From NCBI RefSeq assembly GCF_014836415.1, contig NZ_JACSQY010000011.1:1-58554 (forward strand): a stretch of DNA of 58,554 bases, written 5' to 3'. The notes beneath the pieces were generated by a model, which was given only the letters and a program-made list of their open reading frames with translations, ran no database searches and was not told the origin of the DNA. A program made the position numbers and the translations under genes. Shown one piece after another: positions 41,673 through 51,683 of the stretch. Source of the stretch: Sporosarcina gallistercoris (GTDB lineage Bacteria > Bacillota > Bacilli > Bacillales_A > Planococcaceae). Every line of letters starts with the position of its first letter. The stretch's first letter is position 1.

Positions 41673-42593
41673 TTAGTTTAAATCGATCCGTTTGTTCACA
41701 GCACGGTAAAGCACATCCACGAGTAAGTTCACAAATACGAAAACCAGTGACGCTACAAGGACACCGCCTTGAACCATTGGCAGATCGCGAGTCCGGATGG
41801 CATCCACAATCATTCGTCCAAGTCCATTGATCGCGAATACGGATTCGACGAGAACAGTTCCGCCTAACAAGCTGCCGAACTGCAATCCGACTACTGTAAT
41901 AACGGGGATCAAAGCATTACGCAGCGCATGCTTGTAAATGACAAAGTGTTCCTTCAAGCCTTTCGCTCGTGCAGTACGAATGTAATCCTGCCCAATGACA
42001 TCGAGCATACTCGAACGCGTCATCCGTGCAACAATCGCTGCTCCGCCAACGCCTAATGTGAGTGCGGGTAAGATGATATTTAAGGGGCCATCCCATCCTG
42101 CTACTGGGAGCCATTGAAGTTTTACGGAAAATAGGTACATCAATAGTAATCCGAGCCAGAAGCTTGGCAGTGAAATCCCGAGTAATGCCACAACCATGAC
42201 ACTTACATCACGGATGGAGTAAGGTTTGACTGCAGAAATGATTCCGGCAGCTAATCCAAGGACGATGGTGATGAGAATACTATAGAAGGCAAGTTCCATT
42301 GTAATCGGAAGTCGCAGTAAGATTTCATCGAGTACGGGCTGCTTGTTTTTTAACGAATTCCCAAGGTCCCCTTGAAAAACATTGCCCACGTAGGACATGT
42401 ATTGCTCCGCTATCGGACGATTTAATCCTAAGTCTTCACGGTATTGTTCAATTGTTTCTTGGGACGCACCTTCTCCAGCTAATATGGCCGCGGGATCTCC
42501 AGGCACCATCTGCATGATCAAGAACACGACAAGTGTCACGCCTAATATGACGGGGATAATTTGAACTAAACGTTTTGCGATAAATAGTAACAT
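41673..42593 (-). CDS. Oligopeptide/dipeptide ABC permease (DppB-like)
   Basis: A 306-residue permease with six helices, from the N-terminal AKRLVQIIPVILGVTLVVFLIMQMVPGD, a DppB/OppB hallmark, to the conserved EAA loop near IGQDYIRTARAKGLKEHFVIYKHALRNALIP (about 190-220). Forms the channel with the DppC-like subunit. RBS AAGGAGG precedes the ATG; 12 nt follow the end of the DppC-like gene. Confidence 0.9.
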   Translation of the reverse strand: MLLFIAKRLVQIIPVILGVTLVVFLIMQMVPGDPAAILAGEGASQETIEQYREDLGLNRPIAEQYMSYVGNVFQGDLGNSLKNKQPVLDEILLRLPITMELAFYSILITIVLGLAAGIISAVKPYSIRDVSVMVVALLGISLPSFWLGLLLMYLFSVKLQWLPVAGWDGPLNIILPALTLGVGGAAIVARMTRSSMLDVIGQDYIRTARAKGLKEHFVIYKHALRNALIPVITVVGLQFGSLLGGTVLVESVFAINGLGRMIVDAIRTRDLPMVQGGVLVASLVFVFVNLLVDVLYRAVNKRIDLN

Positions 42594-42605
42594 GAATGGA
42601 CCTCC

Positions 42606-43508
42606 TTATTTTTTAAGTTTAGGATCGAGTGCATCCCGTAATCCATCCCCGAAAAGATTGAATCCGAGAACGAGAACTGAAATCATCAAACCAGGGAAGA
42701 TGGCCATGTACGGTGCGCTGAACAGGAAATCACGTCCGCTGGATAACATCGCACCCCATTCCGGTGATGGAGGCTGAGCGCCAAGTCCTAAGAAAGAAAG
42801 TCCGGCTGCTGAAAGGATTGCGGTAGCTAGACGCATAGAACCTTGTACGATAATAGGTGAGAGTACGTTCGGAAAGACGTGTTTAAAGATGATAGTAAAG
42901 TCATTGGCTCCAAGTGTACGGATCGCATCAATGTATTCGAGCTTTTTCACTTCCATCGTGGATCCCCGGACAATCCTTGCAAACAAGGGAATCGAGAATA
43001 CCCCGACTGCGATCGTTACGTTAATGAGACCAGGTCCAAGAGCACTGATGATCGCAAGTGCAAGCAAAATTCCTGGGAATGCAAGCATGACATCCAACAG
43101 GCGGCTAATAATGGTATCCACCCATTTACCGTAGTAGCCGGCGATGAGTCCTAACGTGATTCCGAAGAATGCCCCGAATAATACGGAAGCGAAACCGACG
43201 CCGATGGATAATCGTGAACCATAGAGGATCCGGCTCAATATGTCCCGGCCTTTATCGTCCGTGCCCATCCAATGTTCCATGGAAGGTGGCGTCAATTTGT
43301 CTTCCAGTGAAATCTCGAAAGGATCGTAAGGGGCGACAAGTGGAGCGACAAGCATCATGAGGAGATAAATTCCTATAATGATAGCACCCGCCATCGCCGC
43401 CTTGTTCTGAGTCATGACACTCCGAAATGACTGCCACCTTTCTTTGCGTGTGTTCTGTCTAGCTTTCGCTAATTCCATGGTTTGTGCTGCAGTAATTTTT
43501 GTAGCCAT
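42606..43508 (-). CDS. Oligopeptide/dipeptide ABC permease (DppC-like)
   Basis: A 300-residue permease. The N-terminal OppC_N region (about 25-75) is followed by the AP-type LAPLVAPYDPFEISLEDKLTPPS and HWMGTDDKGRDILSRILYGSR, both classical DppC signatures. The EAA loop is EYIDAIRTLGANDFTIIFKHVFPNVLSPI. ATG 43508 is preferred because GGGAGG lies 8-9 nt upstream. First gene of the minus-strand operon, divergent from the substrate-binding protein gene. Confidence 0.9.
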   Translation of the reverse strand: MATKITAAQTMELAKARQNTRKERWQSFRSVMTQNKAAMAGAIIIGIYLLMMLVAPLVAPYDPFEISLEDKLTPPSMEHWMGTDDKGRDILSRILYGSRLSIGVGFASVLFGAFFGITLGLIAGYYGKWVDTIISRLLDVMLAFPGILLALAIISALGPGLINVTIAVGVFSIPLFARIVRGSTMEVKKLEYIDAIRTLGANDFTIIFKHVFPNVLSPIIVQGSMRLATAILSAAGLSFLGLGAQPPSPEWGAMLSSGRDFLFSAPYMAIFPGLMISVLVLGFNLFGDGLRDALDPKLKK

Positions 43509-43698
43509 TTTCCATTCCCTCCCTGCGGTAGTCTGTAGAAGATAACTCAAATGTAAAACGCTTGGATGTCCCTGTAAATAGGAATACTCTAAGTAGTTGA
43601 AATATTAAAAAAGGTGAGCAAGATAGTGAAAGTGATTTCCGGTTTAGTTTTATATAATCAGATTAGAACGACAAAACGATTTGAAATGGGGGAGCACA

Positions 43699-45276
43699 AT
43701 GAAGAGTTGGAAAAGGGTTCTTACAGTAGTACTAACAGGGGTGTTGCTTCTGATTTTGCAAGCTTGTTCAACAAGCGGATCGAATTCAGATGATAAAGCA
43801 AGTGCAGGTGGGGATAAGGAGAAGTCAGAAGACGGCGGTACGCTCACAGTCGTCCGATTATCGGATGCAACAGGGCTCGATCCGCATTTCATCACAGATA
43901 TCCCTTCAGCAAACGTCATTCATGGCAAAGTCTATGAAACGCTCGTCCAGTTTGATAAGGATATGAATATTAAACCGTTGCTCGCAACTGAGTGGGAACA
44001 GACGGATGACCTCACTTGGGAATTCACACTCGTCGAGAATGTGAAATTCCACGACGGTACACCGTTTGATGCAGAAGCTGTGAAAAAGACGATAGATCGT
44101 ATCTTGGATCCGGCAACGGGTTCTCCTCAACAATCGAAACTTGGGATGATTCAAGAAGTAGTCGTGAAAGATCCGACTCACGTCACTCTCAAACTATCTG
44201 AACCGTATGCACCGTTACTTTCAATCCTTGCAAGTAATGAAGGAAGTATCATTAGTCCGAAGGCAATTGACGAGTCGGCTGAAAAACTTGCGACACATCC
44301 AGTCGGCACAGGACCATTCGTATTTGAATCATGGAAGTCAGGTCAAGACATCACATTAGTGAAAAACAAAGACTACTGGGGCACTCCAGTGAAACTCGAT
44401 AAAGTCGTATTTAAAGTGGTTCCTGAAGATGCAACTAGACTCGCAATGATCGAGCAAGGTGAAGCTCAAATCTCAGACCAGGTGCCAGTCACCGAAATTG
44501 ATCGAATCGAAAGCTCTGATACACTGAATCTATACCGTACTGAAGGGTTGGCTGTCGAGTACGTAGGATTCAATACGACAGCAGCACCTTTTGATAACGT
44601 GAAAGTAAGACAAGCTGTCAGTTATGCGATTGAACGCGAGGCGATTTTGAGTGGTGTCTATAATGATGTAGGAACACTAGCGAATTCTGCCATGAGTCCG
44701 AAAGTGTTCGGCTACAGTAAAAATATCGAAGCATATCCGTATGACATTAATGAAGCGAAGAAACTGATGAAAGAAGCTGGCCTGGAAGACGGAGTCACGG
44801 TGAAATTACTGACGAGTGACCGGAAAGAACGCATTAACATGGCGGAAGTCATCCAGTCACAACTTAAAGGAATTGGTGTGAACGTAGAGATCCAAGTAAT
44901 GGAATATGGTGCGTATATCGATGAAGTCGATGGCGGTAAACATCAGATGTTCATTGGCGGCTGGGGAAATGCAACAGGCGATGGAGACTATAACCAATAT
45001 AACCTGTTCCACTCAGATTCCATTGGATCCCCTGGGAACCACTTCTACTATCAAAATCCTGAAATCGATAAGCTGATCGAACAAGGCCGAGTGGAAATGG
45101 ATCCTAGTAAACGTGAAGAGATCTATGAACAAGCTATGCAGCAAGAGATGGACGACGCTGTGTATGTTCCGATCCGTAACTATGAGCATCTAGCGGTCTA
45201 CAATAACGATGTAAAAGACTTCTATTTGAACCCATCCAACTATCTGATTATCAATGAAACAACTGTGAGTAAGTAA
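43699..45276 (+). CDS. Oligopeptide-type solute-binding lipoprotein (SBP family 5)
   Basis: A 525-residue lipoprotein that delivers substrate to the DppBC-like permease. Lipobox LLLILQAC at residues about 16-23, then a Ser/Asp/Gly-rich linker. The SBP_bac_5 fold starts at GGTLTVVRLSDATGLDPHFITD, with conserved TWEFTLVENVKFHDGTPFDAEAVKKT (about 93-118) and VRQAVSYAIEREAIL. ATG 43699 follows GGGGGAGCACA. Divergent from dppC and followed at 61 nt by the two hydrolase genes, which suggests that the imported compound is their substrate. Confidence 0.9.
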   Translation: MKSWKRVLTVVLTGVLLLILQACSTSGSNSDDKASAGGDKEKSEDGGTLTVVRLSDATGLDPHFITDIPSANVIHGKVYETLVQFDKDMNIKPLLATEWEQTDDLTWEFTLVENVKFHDGTPFDAEAVKKTIDRILDPATGSPQQSKLGMIQEVVVKDPTHVTLKLSEPYAPLLSILASNEGSIISPKAIDESAEKLATHPVGTGPFVFESWKSGQDITLVKNKDYWGTPVKLDKVVFKVVPEDATRLAMIEQGEAQISDQVPVTEIDRIESSDTLNLYRTEGLAVEYVGFNTTAAPFDNVKVRQAVSYAIEREAILSGVYNDVGTLANSAMSPKVFGYSKNIEAYPYDINEAKKLMKEAGLEDGVTVKLLTSDRKERINMAEVIQSQLKGIGVNVEIQVMEYGAYIDEVDGGKHQMFIGGWGNATGDGDYNQYNLFHSDSIGSPGNHFYYQNPEIDKLIEQGRVEMDPSKREEIYEQAMQQEMDDAVYVPIRNYEHLAVYNNDVKDFYLNPSNYLIINETTVSK

Positions 45277-45336
45277 AACTGAAGAGTAAGGCCGCAAGTT
45301 CGGGCCTTACTCTATCTTTTTGAAGGAGTGATGGAA

Positions 45337-46593
45337 TTGACAACTTTGTTGTTGAAAAATGTAACGTTGGAAACAGGATTCCAATACGATGGGGACCGAG
45401 TAACAGGTACGAATACCGCTGTATATGATGTCCTTGTAAAAGACGGTAAAGTGGAGACAATCGGGCAGTCGCTAACGGTTCCAGCTGATACCGTCATCGA
45501 TGTGTCTGGAAACTTACTCATGCCTTCGATGCGTGAAATGCATATCCATGTCGACAAAACCTATTTTAGCGGTCCATGGAAAGCGTGTGTGCCAATCACA
45601 AACGGTATTATCACCCGGATTGAAGAAGAAGAAAAACTGTTGCCACAACAACTTCCTGTTGCCTTGCAGCGTGCAGAAAAAATGATTGAATGGCTGTTGT
45701 CACAAGGTCATACACACATTCGATCTCATTGTAATGTCGATCCTCAAATTGGAACGAAGCACATTGAAATCACGTTGGAAGCATTTGCGAAATTCGAAGG
45801 GATGTTGACGTATGACATCGTCGCATTCCCGCAGCACGGCTTATTGCGTTCGAATTCCGAATCATTGATGAGAGAAGCGATGCGAAAAGGCGCAACGCTG
45901 GTGGGCGGTGTCGACCCTGCAACGATCGATCGGGATATTGAGCGCTCACTAGAAACGACAATGGACATTGCGACTGAGTCAGGTAAGGGATTGGATATAC
46001 ATATCCATGATGGTGACTCTCTCGGAGCATTTGAATTCAGAAAGCTGGCTGAACTTGCGACACAAGCAGGGAAAACCGGACAGACGACAATCAGCCATGC
46101 GATAGCTCTTGGCGATCTGCAAGGCGCTGAACTTGAGGCGATGACAGCGATTTTGAGAGAAGCTCAAATCGACGTGACGACAACGATTCCAACGAATCGT
46201 CCAACAATTCCAGTCCAGTATTTGCAAAAGAACGGCGTGAATGTATCACTGGGACACGATAGTCTGACAGACCACTGGTCACCTTATGGGACCGGGGATA
46301 CCATTGAAAAGCTATCGATTCTGGCAGAACGCTTCCGTTTTATGGATGAATTCTCATTGAATCGTACTTGGCAGTATGCGACAGGCGGAATCATGCCGCT
46401 CGATGACGAAGGCAATGCTGTCTGGCCAAAAGTCGGAGACGACGCAAACTTCCTGCTAATCGATGCAGTTTGTTCAGCACAAGCTGTGGCTCGCCGCAAG
46501 CCGATTACACGAGTCATCTTCCAAGGGAAAGTGGTTGCGGAAAATGGCATTGTACAGAGCGGTTTACAGATGGGGGGCGTTCAACGTGGCTGA
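45337..46593 (+). CDS. Cytosine-deaminase-like amidohydrolase, paralogue 1
   Basis: A 418-residue metal-dependent hydrolase of the CodA subgroup. Metal and catalytic motifs: MHIHVDKTYF (HxHxDK, about 69-78), VAFPQHGL (about 161-168), a later DIHIHDGDS (about 215) and SLGHDSLTDHWSPYGTGD (about 307-324), equivalent to the D-x-W-x-P-x-G-x-G-D site of cytosine deaminase. Members deaminate or hydrolyse cyclic N-compounds; the substrate here is unknown. AAGGAG is 8 nt from TTG 45337 but only 2 nt from ATG 45331, so TTG is favoured. It overlaps the next gene by 8 bp. Confidence 0.8.
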   Translation: MTTLLLKNVTLETGFQYDGDRVTGTNTAVYDVLVKDGKVETIGQSLTVPADTVIDVSGNLLMPSMREMHIHVDKTYFSGPWKACVPITNGIITRIEEEEKLLPQQLPVALQRAEKMIEWLLSQGHTHIRSHCNVDPQIGTKHIEITLEAFAKFEGMLTYDIVAFPQHGLLRSNSESLMREAMRKGATLVGGVDPATIDRDIERSLETTMDIATESGKGLDIHIHDGDSLGAFEFRKLAELATQAGKTGQTTISHAIALGDLQGAELEAMTAILREAQIDVTTTIPTNRPTIPVQYLQKNGVNVSLGHDSLTDHWSPYGTGDTIEKLSILAERFRFMDEFSLNRTWQYATGGIMPLDDEGNAVWPKVGDDANFLLIDAVCSAQAVARRKPITRVIFQGKVVAENGIVQSGLQMGGVQRG

Positions 46594-47812
46594 AACAACG
46601 TGGCTTGTGAATGTAAAGTTGGAGACGGGTAATAGAATGATGGATAACGGAGCGGTTGAAACTGAGACGGCGCTGCATACTTTGAAAGTTGTGGATGGAG
46701 TGATCGAGGAAATCCATGATGCCGGAAGTCCTGTCCATATGGATGGCGAACAGATTGATATGAAAGGTAAACTTGCAGTGCCGCCGTTAAAAGAAATGCA
46801 CAATCATTTGGACAAAACCTACATGACGTTGGACTGGAAAGCAGTTACACCAGTGGCGAATTTGAAAGAGCGGCTGCAGCATGAAGCAGCGGAGCTGAAT
46901 GAATTGGCGGGTTCCACTGAGACGCGAGCAAAGAAAATGATTGAAACACTTCTTGGCTACGGTGTCACTCATATCCGCACGCATGTGAACATCGATCCTT
47001 ATATCGGATTGAAGAATTTGGAGGGGGTGAAAGCGGCTCTTCAAGCCTATGATGGAATTGTGACTCATGAAATCGTCGCATTCCCGCAACACGGTCTGCT
47101 TCGAGGTGAAGTTCCGGCGTTAATGCGTGAAGCGATGCGGAGTGGAGCGACAATCGTTGGGGGACTCGATCCTGCTGGAATTGATCAGTCCATTGAACGC
47201 TCGCTGCACGAAGTGATGGACATTGCGACTGAGTTTGACGCGGATGTCGACATCCATCTGCATGACGGCGGAATGGTCGGGTACTATACATCGGATAAAT
47301 GGATTGATATAGTGGAGGATGCAGGATATCGCGGACGCACAGCACTGAGCCATTCGTTCTGTTTAGGCGATGTACCGATTGGACAGCAAGTGAAAATAGC
47401 AGAGCGTCTGGCAGCACAGGACGTGGCGATCATGTCGACAGTTCCGATTAACTTGAACAGAACGCTGCCACCTATCGAATTGCTGGACGAGCACGGAGTT
47501 CGCGTGCATTTCGGGTGCGACGGGTTTTATGATTCGTGGAGTCCGTATGGAACAGGTGACGTGTTAGAGAAAGTGACGCGTTTCGGGGAGCTCAACCGTA
47601 AAATCGAAGAAAGAGCATTGCGCCAATCGTTACGTTTTGCTACGAATGGAGTGACGCCATTGAATGCCCAAGGCGAACGCATGTGGCCATTAGTGAAAGA
47701 CAAAGCGGACTTTGTTTTCTTCGATGCTGCGTCAACGGCGGAAGTGGTCGCAAGAAAGCCGGTCGACCGCTGCGTAATGGTAAAAGGTAAAATTGTAACT
47801 CCAGCATTGTAA
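46586..47812 (+). CDS. Cytosine-deaminase-like amidohydrolase, paralogue 2
   Basis: A 408-residue paralogue of the preceding enzyme with the same motif series: MHNHLDKTYM (about 70-79), VAFPQHGLLR (about 163), DVDIHLHDGG (about 216-225) and HFGCDGFYDSWSPYGTGD (about 306-323). Start at GTG 46586, within the end of the upstream gene, with GGGGGG 8 nt before it. The pair could form a heteromer or act on successive intermediates. It shares a transcript with the upstream hydrolase and ends at a strong terminator. Confidence 0.8.
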   Translation: MAETTWLVNVKLETGNRMMDNGAVETETALHTLKVVDGVIEEIHDAGSPVHMDGEQIDMKGKLAVPPLKEMHNHLDKTYMTLDWKAVTPVANLKERLQHEAAELNELAGSTETRAKKMIETLLGYGVTHIRTHVNIDPYIGLKNLEGVKAALQAYDGIVTHEIVAFPQHGLLRGEVPALMREAMRSGATIVGGLDPAGIDQSIERSLHEVMDIATEFDADVDIHLHDGGMVGYYTSDKWIDIVEDAGYRGRTALSHSFCLGDVPIGQQVKIAERLAAQDVAIMSTVPINLNRTLPPIELLDEHGVRVHFGCDGFYDSWSPYGTGDVLEKVTRFGELNRKIEERALRQSLRFATNGVTPLNAQGERMWPLVKDKADFVFFDAASTAEVVARKPVDRCVMVKGKIVTPAL

Positions 47813-47820
47813 TGAGTAAG

Positions 47821-47851
47821 GGATGGCTGCCGAGTGCAGCCATCCTTTTTT
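47821..47851 (+). terminator. Terminator after the hydrolase pair
   Basis: A perfect 10-bp stem GGATGGCTGC/GCAGCCATCC, loop CGAGT, and six T residues. Confidence 0.92.
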
Positions 47852-47868
47852 AGATGGCAGGTGAACGC

Positions 47869-48768
47869 GTGGAACGTAGTCAAATGAAGTTATATCTGAT
47901 TGGATTGTTTTGTGTCATTGCGTGGGGAAGCAACTTTGTTTTCGGCTCGATATTAGTGGAGCAGTTTAATCCGGGAATCATTGCGGTTATCCGGTTGCTG
48001 TTCATATTAATGTTCCTATATTCAGTGACCCGGCTGCAAGTTCGCGGAATGCGCATAGACAAAAAGGGGTGGCTGTTGCTCATTGTGGGCGGACTTATCG
48101 GTGTTTCTTTTAACCAATGGAGTTTTTACGCGAGCCTCCAGTACACCGATCCCGTGACGGCGTCGCTGATTTTAGCACTTTCCCCAATCGTGACCGTTTC
48201 ACTCTCCGTTTATTACTTGAAAGAGAAGCGGCGACTTATATTTTGGGGAGGGGCATTGATCGGACTTTGCGGAGTATGGCTGGTCATCACCGAAGGGACG
48301 TGGTTTGTCCCTTCCATTGGGCGGGGGGAATTGCTGATTGCAGGAACGATGCTATCGTTTTCCGTTTTTCTGCTTCTCGTTCAGCATATGTCAAAAACGA
48401 TGAGCGTAGGTGTAATCACTTGGTACACGAACCTGATCGGCATGATCGGCTTGTTGCCGTTTGTGTCTTGGAAGGCGATTCCTTCGACATTGGAAGTCGA
48501 TTGGACCTATTGGTTGCTGCTCATTGTCACCGCAATCGTGATGCACGGATTATGCACGTATTTGTGGAACGGCGTCATCCGGGAAGCAGGTGCATCGAAC
48601 ATCGCGCTGCTGCTTAACTTGGAACCGTTCATCGCCATGATTTTCAGTTACGTGATTTTGCAGCACATCATCAGTTTGCCACAGCTGATTGGCGGATTCA
48701 TTATCATCCTAGGAATCACAGTATCGCTGCGAACACCGCAAGTACCGACGATGCAGGACAGAAGCTAG
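47869..48768 (+). CDS. EamA/DMT-family transporter (RhaT/YdcZ-like exporter)
   Basis: A 299-residue membrane protein of about ten helices, two EamA repeats (about residues 7-140 and 152-290). The first opens with LYLIGLFCVIAWGSNFVFGSI, with the typical WGSNF motif. The second ends at ...LLNLEPFIAMIFSYVILQHIISLPQLIGGFIIILGI, with the E-P-F motif. Exports a small metabolite; the position after the hydrolase pair suggests relief of a catabolic intermediate, but a terminator separates them. Start GTG 47869 has AGGTGA 4 nt before; ATG 47854 is the alternative. Confidence 0.78.
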   Translation: MERSQMKLYLIGLFCVIAWGSNFVFGSILVEQFNPGIIAVIRLLFILMFLYSVTRLQVRGMRIDKKGWLLLIVGGLIGVSFNQWSFYASLQYTDPVTASLILALSPIVTVSLSVYYLKEKRRLIFWGGALIGLCGVWLVITEGTWFVPSIGRGELLIAGTMLSFSVFLLLVQHMSKTMSVGVITWYTNLIGMIGLLPFVSWKAIPSTLEVDWTYWLLLIVTAIVMHGLCTYLWNGVIREAGASNIALLLNLEPFIAMIFSYVILQHIISLPQLIGGFIIILGITVSLRTPQVPTMQDRS

Positions 48769-48787
48769 GAGATATAAGATTAAGGAA

Positions 48788-48822
48788 AGACCCATTTCGC
48801 ATTGGCGAGATGGGTTTTTTTC
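48788..48822 (+). terminator. Terminator after the DMT transporter
   Basis: ACCCATTTCGC and GCGAGATGGGT form an 11-bp stem (one mismatch or G-U) with a 4-nt loop and eight T residues. The cluster C arrays start 4 nt after it. Confidence 0.88.
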
Positions 48823-48825
48823 GTG

Positions 48826-49640
48826 TTGTCGTTCACCAATCGACGTTCCTCTATCAACTAGGGGTGTTTGTCTGTCACTGGCCAGGATTTCTTGGACATC
48901 TCTCGGGATTTGTACGACACCTAGTGAAGTTTGTCGATAACGGGACACAATTCAACCGATTTAAGGGATTAATTGGTAGCGCTTCGCTTATTGAGGGATA
49001 GACTAGTCAATCGGCCCTAGCGGTTTCTGCGTTCACCGACACATTCCGCCGTTTGTCCATCATCTGGTAAGAGTTCTCGATCACAAAGTGCCCTTTACCA
49101 ATCAGCTCATTGCATTTCACCGACACTTGGCGGAGTTTGTCGATAACGAGACCCAATTCAACCGATTTAAGGGATTAATTGGTAGCGCTTCGCTTGTTGA
49201 GGGATAGACTAGTCAATCGGCCCTAGCGGTTTCTGCGTTCACCGACACATTTCGCCGTTTGTCCATCACCTGGTAAGAGTTCTCGATCACAAAGCGCCCT
49301 TTACCAATCAGCTCATTGCATTTGTCCGACACCTAGAGAAGTTTGTCGATAACGGGACACAATTCAACCGATTTAAGGGATTAATTGGTAGCGCTTCGCT
49401 TGTTGGGAGATAGGCTAGACAATCGGCCCTAGCGGTTTCTGCGTTCACCGACACTTTCCGCCGTTTGTCCATCACCTGGTAAGAGTTCTCGATCACAAAG
49501 TGCCCTTTACCAATCAGCTCATTGCATTTGTCCGACACCTAGTGAAGTTTGTCGATAACGGGACCCAATTCAACGGGTTTTAGGAATTAATTGGCAGCGC
49601 TTCGTTTGTTGAGGGAGAGGTTAGTGACATGCCCATGGCT
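48826..49640 (+). repeat. 21-bp unit arrays, cluster C (four arrays, 206-bp tandem)
   Basis: Arrays of five units start at 48826, 49032, 49238 and 49444, exactly 206 bp apart. Boxes TCGATAACGGGACACAA-type lie at 48931, 49137, 49343 and 49549. Each repeat also carries a tail, TTTAAGGGATTAATTGGTAG and CGCTTCGCTTGTTGAGGGA, and a linker AATCGGCCCTAGCGGTTTCTG. The last three are near-identical, so the tandem is young. It lies between a terminator and the first chemoreceptor gene, on the + strand. Confidence 0.88.
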
Positions 49641-49814
49641 GAACCCGGAGTGCATGGTGGACTGATTTTACAAAATTCATAGATTACCTAGTATGCTCCA
49701 ATAATCTCTGTTATTAACCTATAAGTAGATCCAACTTGCTTGATTCGAATAGCGAATAGGCTGTTTTTAATCTGAATGACCTATTAAATAATAGGACATA
49801 TTCTGAAAATAGTA
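49641..49814. other. Upstream region of the first chemoreceptor gene
   Basis: About 170 bp AT-rich, no gene. It precedes the conserved promoter at 49815-49843. Confidence 0.4.
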
Positions 49815-49843
49815 GTGACTTTAGACCTCATCACGACTATAAT
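49815..49843 (+). promoter_or_regulatory. Promoter of chemoreceptor gene 1
   Basis: GTGACT (-35), a 17-nt spacer starting TTAGAC, and TATAAT (-10), 77 nt before the ATG. The same GTGACTTTAGAC-11-TATAATT block precedes chemoreceptor gene 2. Confidence 0.65.
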
Positions 49844-49919
49844 TGTTGATTGGAAGGAACCGGATGTATATGTGAATATTGGAGTGTTATTACTTAAATA
49901 GAAGGAGATTGACATTATT

Positions 49920-51608
49920 ATGAAGAGAAGAATGAGATATAAAAGCATTAGATCGCGACTTTACTGGTCATTTGGAATTGTTATGCTGCTCGTTTTAGGG
50001 TTGGCGTTTTTCACGTTGAATTCCATACAACGAGTGAATGAAAAAACGAAAAATATTATTGAACATGATACAAAATTAGCGGTCGCGGATTTACGATTGG
50101 CGAATTCGATGGCTGGACGGCTGTCTGCTGTTCGGGCTTATATGTTGTTTGGCGATGAGCAATATATTGAAGAATTCAATATGTTAACGGATTATGCCAA
50201 TACCCTTCAAGGAGAGACCGTTAAACTTGGAGGGGATTTGGGAGATTTAGAGGAAAGAACATCAAATTGGAGCGAGAAGCTATCAACAGATGTTTTAGAC
50301 ATGTATGATGCAAATCGAAAAGAACGAGCCATACAAAATTTGGAGAGTTTGTCTGCAGAAGGTACGGAATTGATTGCTGAATACCATAAAGTTGCAGATA
50401 GACGTGAAAAACAAACCATGACTCATGGCGATGAAATCATTCACAGTGGAATTATCACGCTGAGATTGGTATTTGCAGTTTCAATTCTGACATTGGTAGT
50501 TAGTGGAACGGCATCCGCTACGACTACAGCAGCCATTACAAAACCACTTACGCAAGTTAGAAATCGCATGAGATCTATTGCAGACGGAGATTTAAGCCAG
50601 GAACCACTAGAAATTCTTTCGGAAGACGAAGCCGGGCAGCTGGCGGTCGCGATGAATGAAATGAGTGACAATACCCGTAATATGCTGAATCGCATCAATG
50701 ATGTTTCCTCATCCGTTTCTGCACACAGTGAGGAATTGACGCAGTCCTCCATTGAAGTGAAACAAGCATCAGCACAAATCGCAGTGACGATGCAGGAGCT
50801 GACATCAGGGATTGAAAGTGAAGCGAACACCGCAACCGATCTAGCGATGGCAATGGAACAATTCGTGGAACGTGTTGAAAGTGCAAACAAACGGGGAGAA
50901 GCGATTCAAAAAGCTTCTGAAAGCGTCATGGAAAAGACGGAAAACGGCTCGGCGTTAATGGAATCTTCTACTGAACAGATGCAGAGAATTGACGCTATCG
51001 TGCAAGAAGCCGTTACGAAAATTAAAGGGTTGGATGTCCAATCGCAAGAAATTTCGAAACTTGTCGTTGTGATTAAAGCGATTGCCGATCAGACGAATTT
51101 ACTCGCATTAAATGCAGCGATTGAAGCCGCTCGCGCTGGAGAACATGGTAAAGGGTTCGCGGTTGTTGCAGAAGAAGTACGTAAACTAGCTGAACAAGTA
51201 GCCGTTTCCGTGACGGATATTACGGGCATAGTTGGTACAATTCAAAAAGAGTCCAGCAGCGTTGCCGGATCGCTTGAGTCGGGCTATGAAGAAGTGGAAA
51301 AAGGGACAGCTCAACTTAAGACGACACGCGAAACGTTTGTAGAGATCAGTCATGCTGTGAACAAAATGTCAGAGGATATCGGCGTCATCTCGGTGAATCT
51401 TTCAGATATTGCGGCTGGCAGTGAAGAAATGAGCGAGTCTGTGGAAGAAATTGCTGCGATTTCTGAGCAAGCGGCTGCAGGTGTTCAGCAAACCTCTGCT
51501 GCTTCACAACAGACAAGCAGTTCGATGGAAGAATTGGCGGGCAGTTCTGCACAGCTTGCTGAACTAGGACAAGATTTGAGAGAGCTAGTGGGTGAATTTA
51601 AATTGTAA
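49920..51608 (+). CDS. Methyl-accepting chemotaxis protein 1
   Basis: A 562-residue chemoreceptor. TM1 is at about residues 13-33, then a four-helix-bundle-like sensory domain (about 40-170), TM2 (about 176-197), HAMP (about 198-250) and the signalling tip with the invariant [31 protein letters not shown] region (about 380-410). The flanking [23 protein letters not shown] carries methylation-helix sites. It signals to CheA at the cell pole. Paralogue of the gene at 52264-53958, close over the cytoplasmic part. AAGGAGATTGAC lies upstream of the ATG. No ligand prediction possible. Confidence 0.9.
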   Translation: MKRRMRYKSIRSRLYWSFGIVMLLVLGLAFFTLNSIQRVNEKTKNIIEHDTKLAVADLRLANSMAGRLSAVRAYMLFGDEQYIEEFNMLTDYANTLQGETVKLGGDLGDLEERTSNWSEKLSTDVLDMYDANRKERAIQNLESLSAEGTELIAEYHKVADRREKQTMTHGDEIIHSGIITLRLVFAVSILTLVVSGTASATTTAAITKPLTQVRNRMRSIADGDLSQEPLEILSEDEAGQLAVAMNEMSDNTRNMLNRINDVSSSVSAHSEELTQSSIEVKQASAQIAVTMQELTSGIESEANTATDLAMAMEQFVERVESANKRGEAIQKASESVMEKTENGSALMESSTEQMQRIDAIVQEAVTKIKGLDVQSQEISKLVVVIKAIADQTNLLALNAAIEAARAGEHGKGFAVVAEEVRKLAEQVAVSVTDITGIVGTIQKESSSVAGSLESGYEEVEKGTAQLKTTRETFVEISHAVNKMSEDIGVISVNLSDIAAGSEEMSESVEEIAAISEQAAAGVQQTSAASQQTSSSMEELAGSSAQLAELGQDLRELVGEFKL

Positions 51609-51644
51609 AGAAGTAGATTTCATTAGCCAGCATAGTTTCGTCGT

Positions 51645-51683
51645 AAAAGCAGCCTCTCCGATATTCTGGAGTAGGCTGCTTTT
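51645..51683 (+). terminator. Terminator after chemoreceptor gene 1
   Basis: AAAAGCAGCCT and AGGCTGCTTTT form an 11-bp stem with a 17-nt loop, flanked by T residues. Confidence 0.8.
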
